A DNA stretch of 5,748 bases from Bacteroidota bacterium (lineage in GTDB: Bacteria; Bacteroidota; Bacteroidia; Sphingobacteriales; Sphingobacteriaceae): positions 1 to 5,748 of the forward strand of contig JAEYZM010000039.1 of the NCBI GenBank assembly GCA_023427985.1, given 5' to 3'. How positions within the stretch are numbered: the stretch's first letter is position 1; each line of letters opens with the position of its first letter. The translations under genes and the position numbers were made by a program. The notes below the pieces were generated by a model. The model worked only from the letters and a program-made list of their open reading frames with translations. It ran no database searches and was not told where the DNA came from. Below are positions 5,236 through 5,748 of the stretch, piece after piece.

Positions 5236-5748
5236 ATGCAAGAAGAAATAGAAATTGTAATCGCTCCAGAAGATTGGGGCAACAGCGAGCAAATAGAGCA
5301 AGCCATTCTCAAAAAAATTGCTCGTTCAACTTTGCAAGGTTTAAAGTATCAAATTCTCAAACGCTCCATAGACGCACGCTCTCGAAAAGTTGTCTTCCGT
5401 TTAAAAATTATGATTGCCGATGTATCCCGCTTGGCAAACGATTCTAGTTTGATTCACATTCCTGAATTTCAATATAAAAATGTTAGCGACAGACCAGAGG
5501 TATATATAGTAGGTGCAGGTCCGGCTGGATTATTTGCAGCCTTGCGACTCATTGAATTAAATTACAAGCCAATTATTTTGGAACGTGGTAAAAATGTAAA
5601 AGAGCGAAGACGAGATTTGGCAGTGCTGAATAAAGACTTAGTTGTGAATCCCGAATCCAATTATTGTTTTGGCGAAGGAGGAGCAGGAACGTATTCAGAT
5701 GGTAAGCTGTACACACGATCTACTAAGCGTGGCGATGTGGATCGGATT
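5236..5748 (+). CDS. FAD-dependent oxidoreductase (COG2509-like), 5' part, cut by window end
   Basis: An open frame of 171 codons starts at ATG 5236 and runs through the last base with no stop. An N-terminal region of about 85 residues comes first. Then VYIVGAGPAGLFAAL (89-103) gives the Rossmann FAD-binding fingerprint with G93, G95 and G98, and E116 in ILERG is the expected ribose-binding acidic residue at the end of the second strand. The segment FGEGGAGTYSDGKL (145-158) is typical of the uncharacterised FAD-dependent dehydrogenase family often listed as COG2509. Full members are around 500 aa, so about two thirds is missing here. It is predicted to be cytoplasmic, with no signal peptide; the substrate is unknown. 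The start fits because the frame opens shortly after a -7-like element and no earlier start codon in this frame is evident. It is divergent from lemA, with 85 bp between the start codons. Confidence 0.87.
   Translation, partial: MQEEIEIVIAPEDWGNSEQIEQAILKKIARSTLQGLKYQILKRSIDARSRKVVFRLKIMIADVSRLANDSSLIHIPEFQYKNVSDRPEVYIVGAGPAGLFAALRLIELNYKPIILERGKNVKERRRDLAVLNKDLVVNPESNYCFGEGGAGTYSDGKLYTRSTKRGDVDRI

Overview
The window is AT-rich bacterial DNA that most likely comes from a member of the Bacteroidota. This rests on the DnaA protein (its N-terminus and its AAA+ core resemble flavobacterial and sphingobacterial DnaA), on the absence of good Shine-Dalgarno sequences before most starts, on TAnnTTTG-type -7 promoter elements, and on the lemA/TPM/TPM gene cluster, which is common in that phylum. 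I cannot assign a genus.

Layout. Bases 1-144 are a leader without a gene. It holds three long T runs and a perfect inverted pair of DnaA-box-like 9-mers. A complete dnaA follows on the plus strand (145-1572). It meets a convergent minus-strand cluster at a strong symmetrical hairpin (1576-1607) that can terminate transcription from both sides. The minus-strand cluster reads, in its own direction, lemA (5150-4569), a soluble stand-alone TPM-domain protein (4567-4136), a secreted and membrane-anchored TPM-domain protein with a glycine-rich tail (4152-3391), and an orphan 7TM-PAS-HisKA-HATPase sensor kinase (3359-1617). The junctions are +1 nt, a 17-nt overlap and +31 nt, so the first three genes are almost certainly one transcript and the kinase may be its fourth gene. 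An 85-bp divergent intergenic region (5151-5235) separates lemA from the start of a plus-strand FAD-dependent oxidoreductase that runs off the window end (5236-5748). Each side of this region has a perfect TAnnTTTG element.

How the parts may work together. DnaA initiates chromosome replication and probably binds the inverted boxes in its own leader, for autoregulation or as part of an origin. The LemA and TPM proteins look like a small envelope module: LemA and one TPM domain are predicted to lie outside the cytoplasmic membrane, and the other TPM domain inside. The adjoining 7TM kinase has no response regulator in the window and could sense the state of that module or the membrane. That link is inferred from gene order only.

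No RNA gene, CRISPR array, insertion sequence or phage gene was seen. Most of the window is ordinary core genome. The items most worth a second look are the DnaA-box palindrome, the LemA-TPM-TPM-kinase cluster, the predicted cytoplasmic Gly/aromatic tail of the second TPM protein, and the back-to-back promoters.
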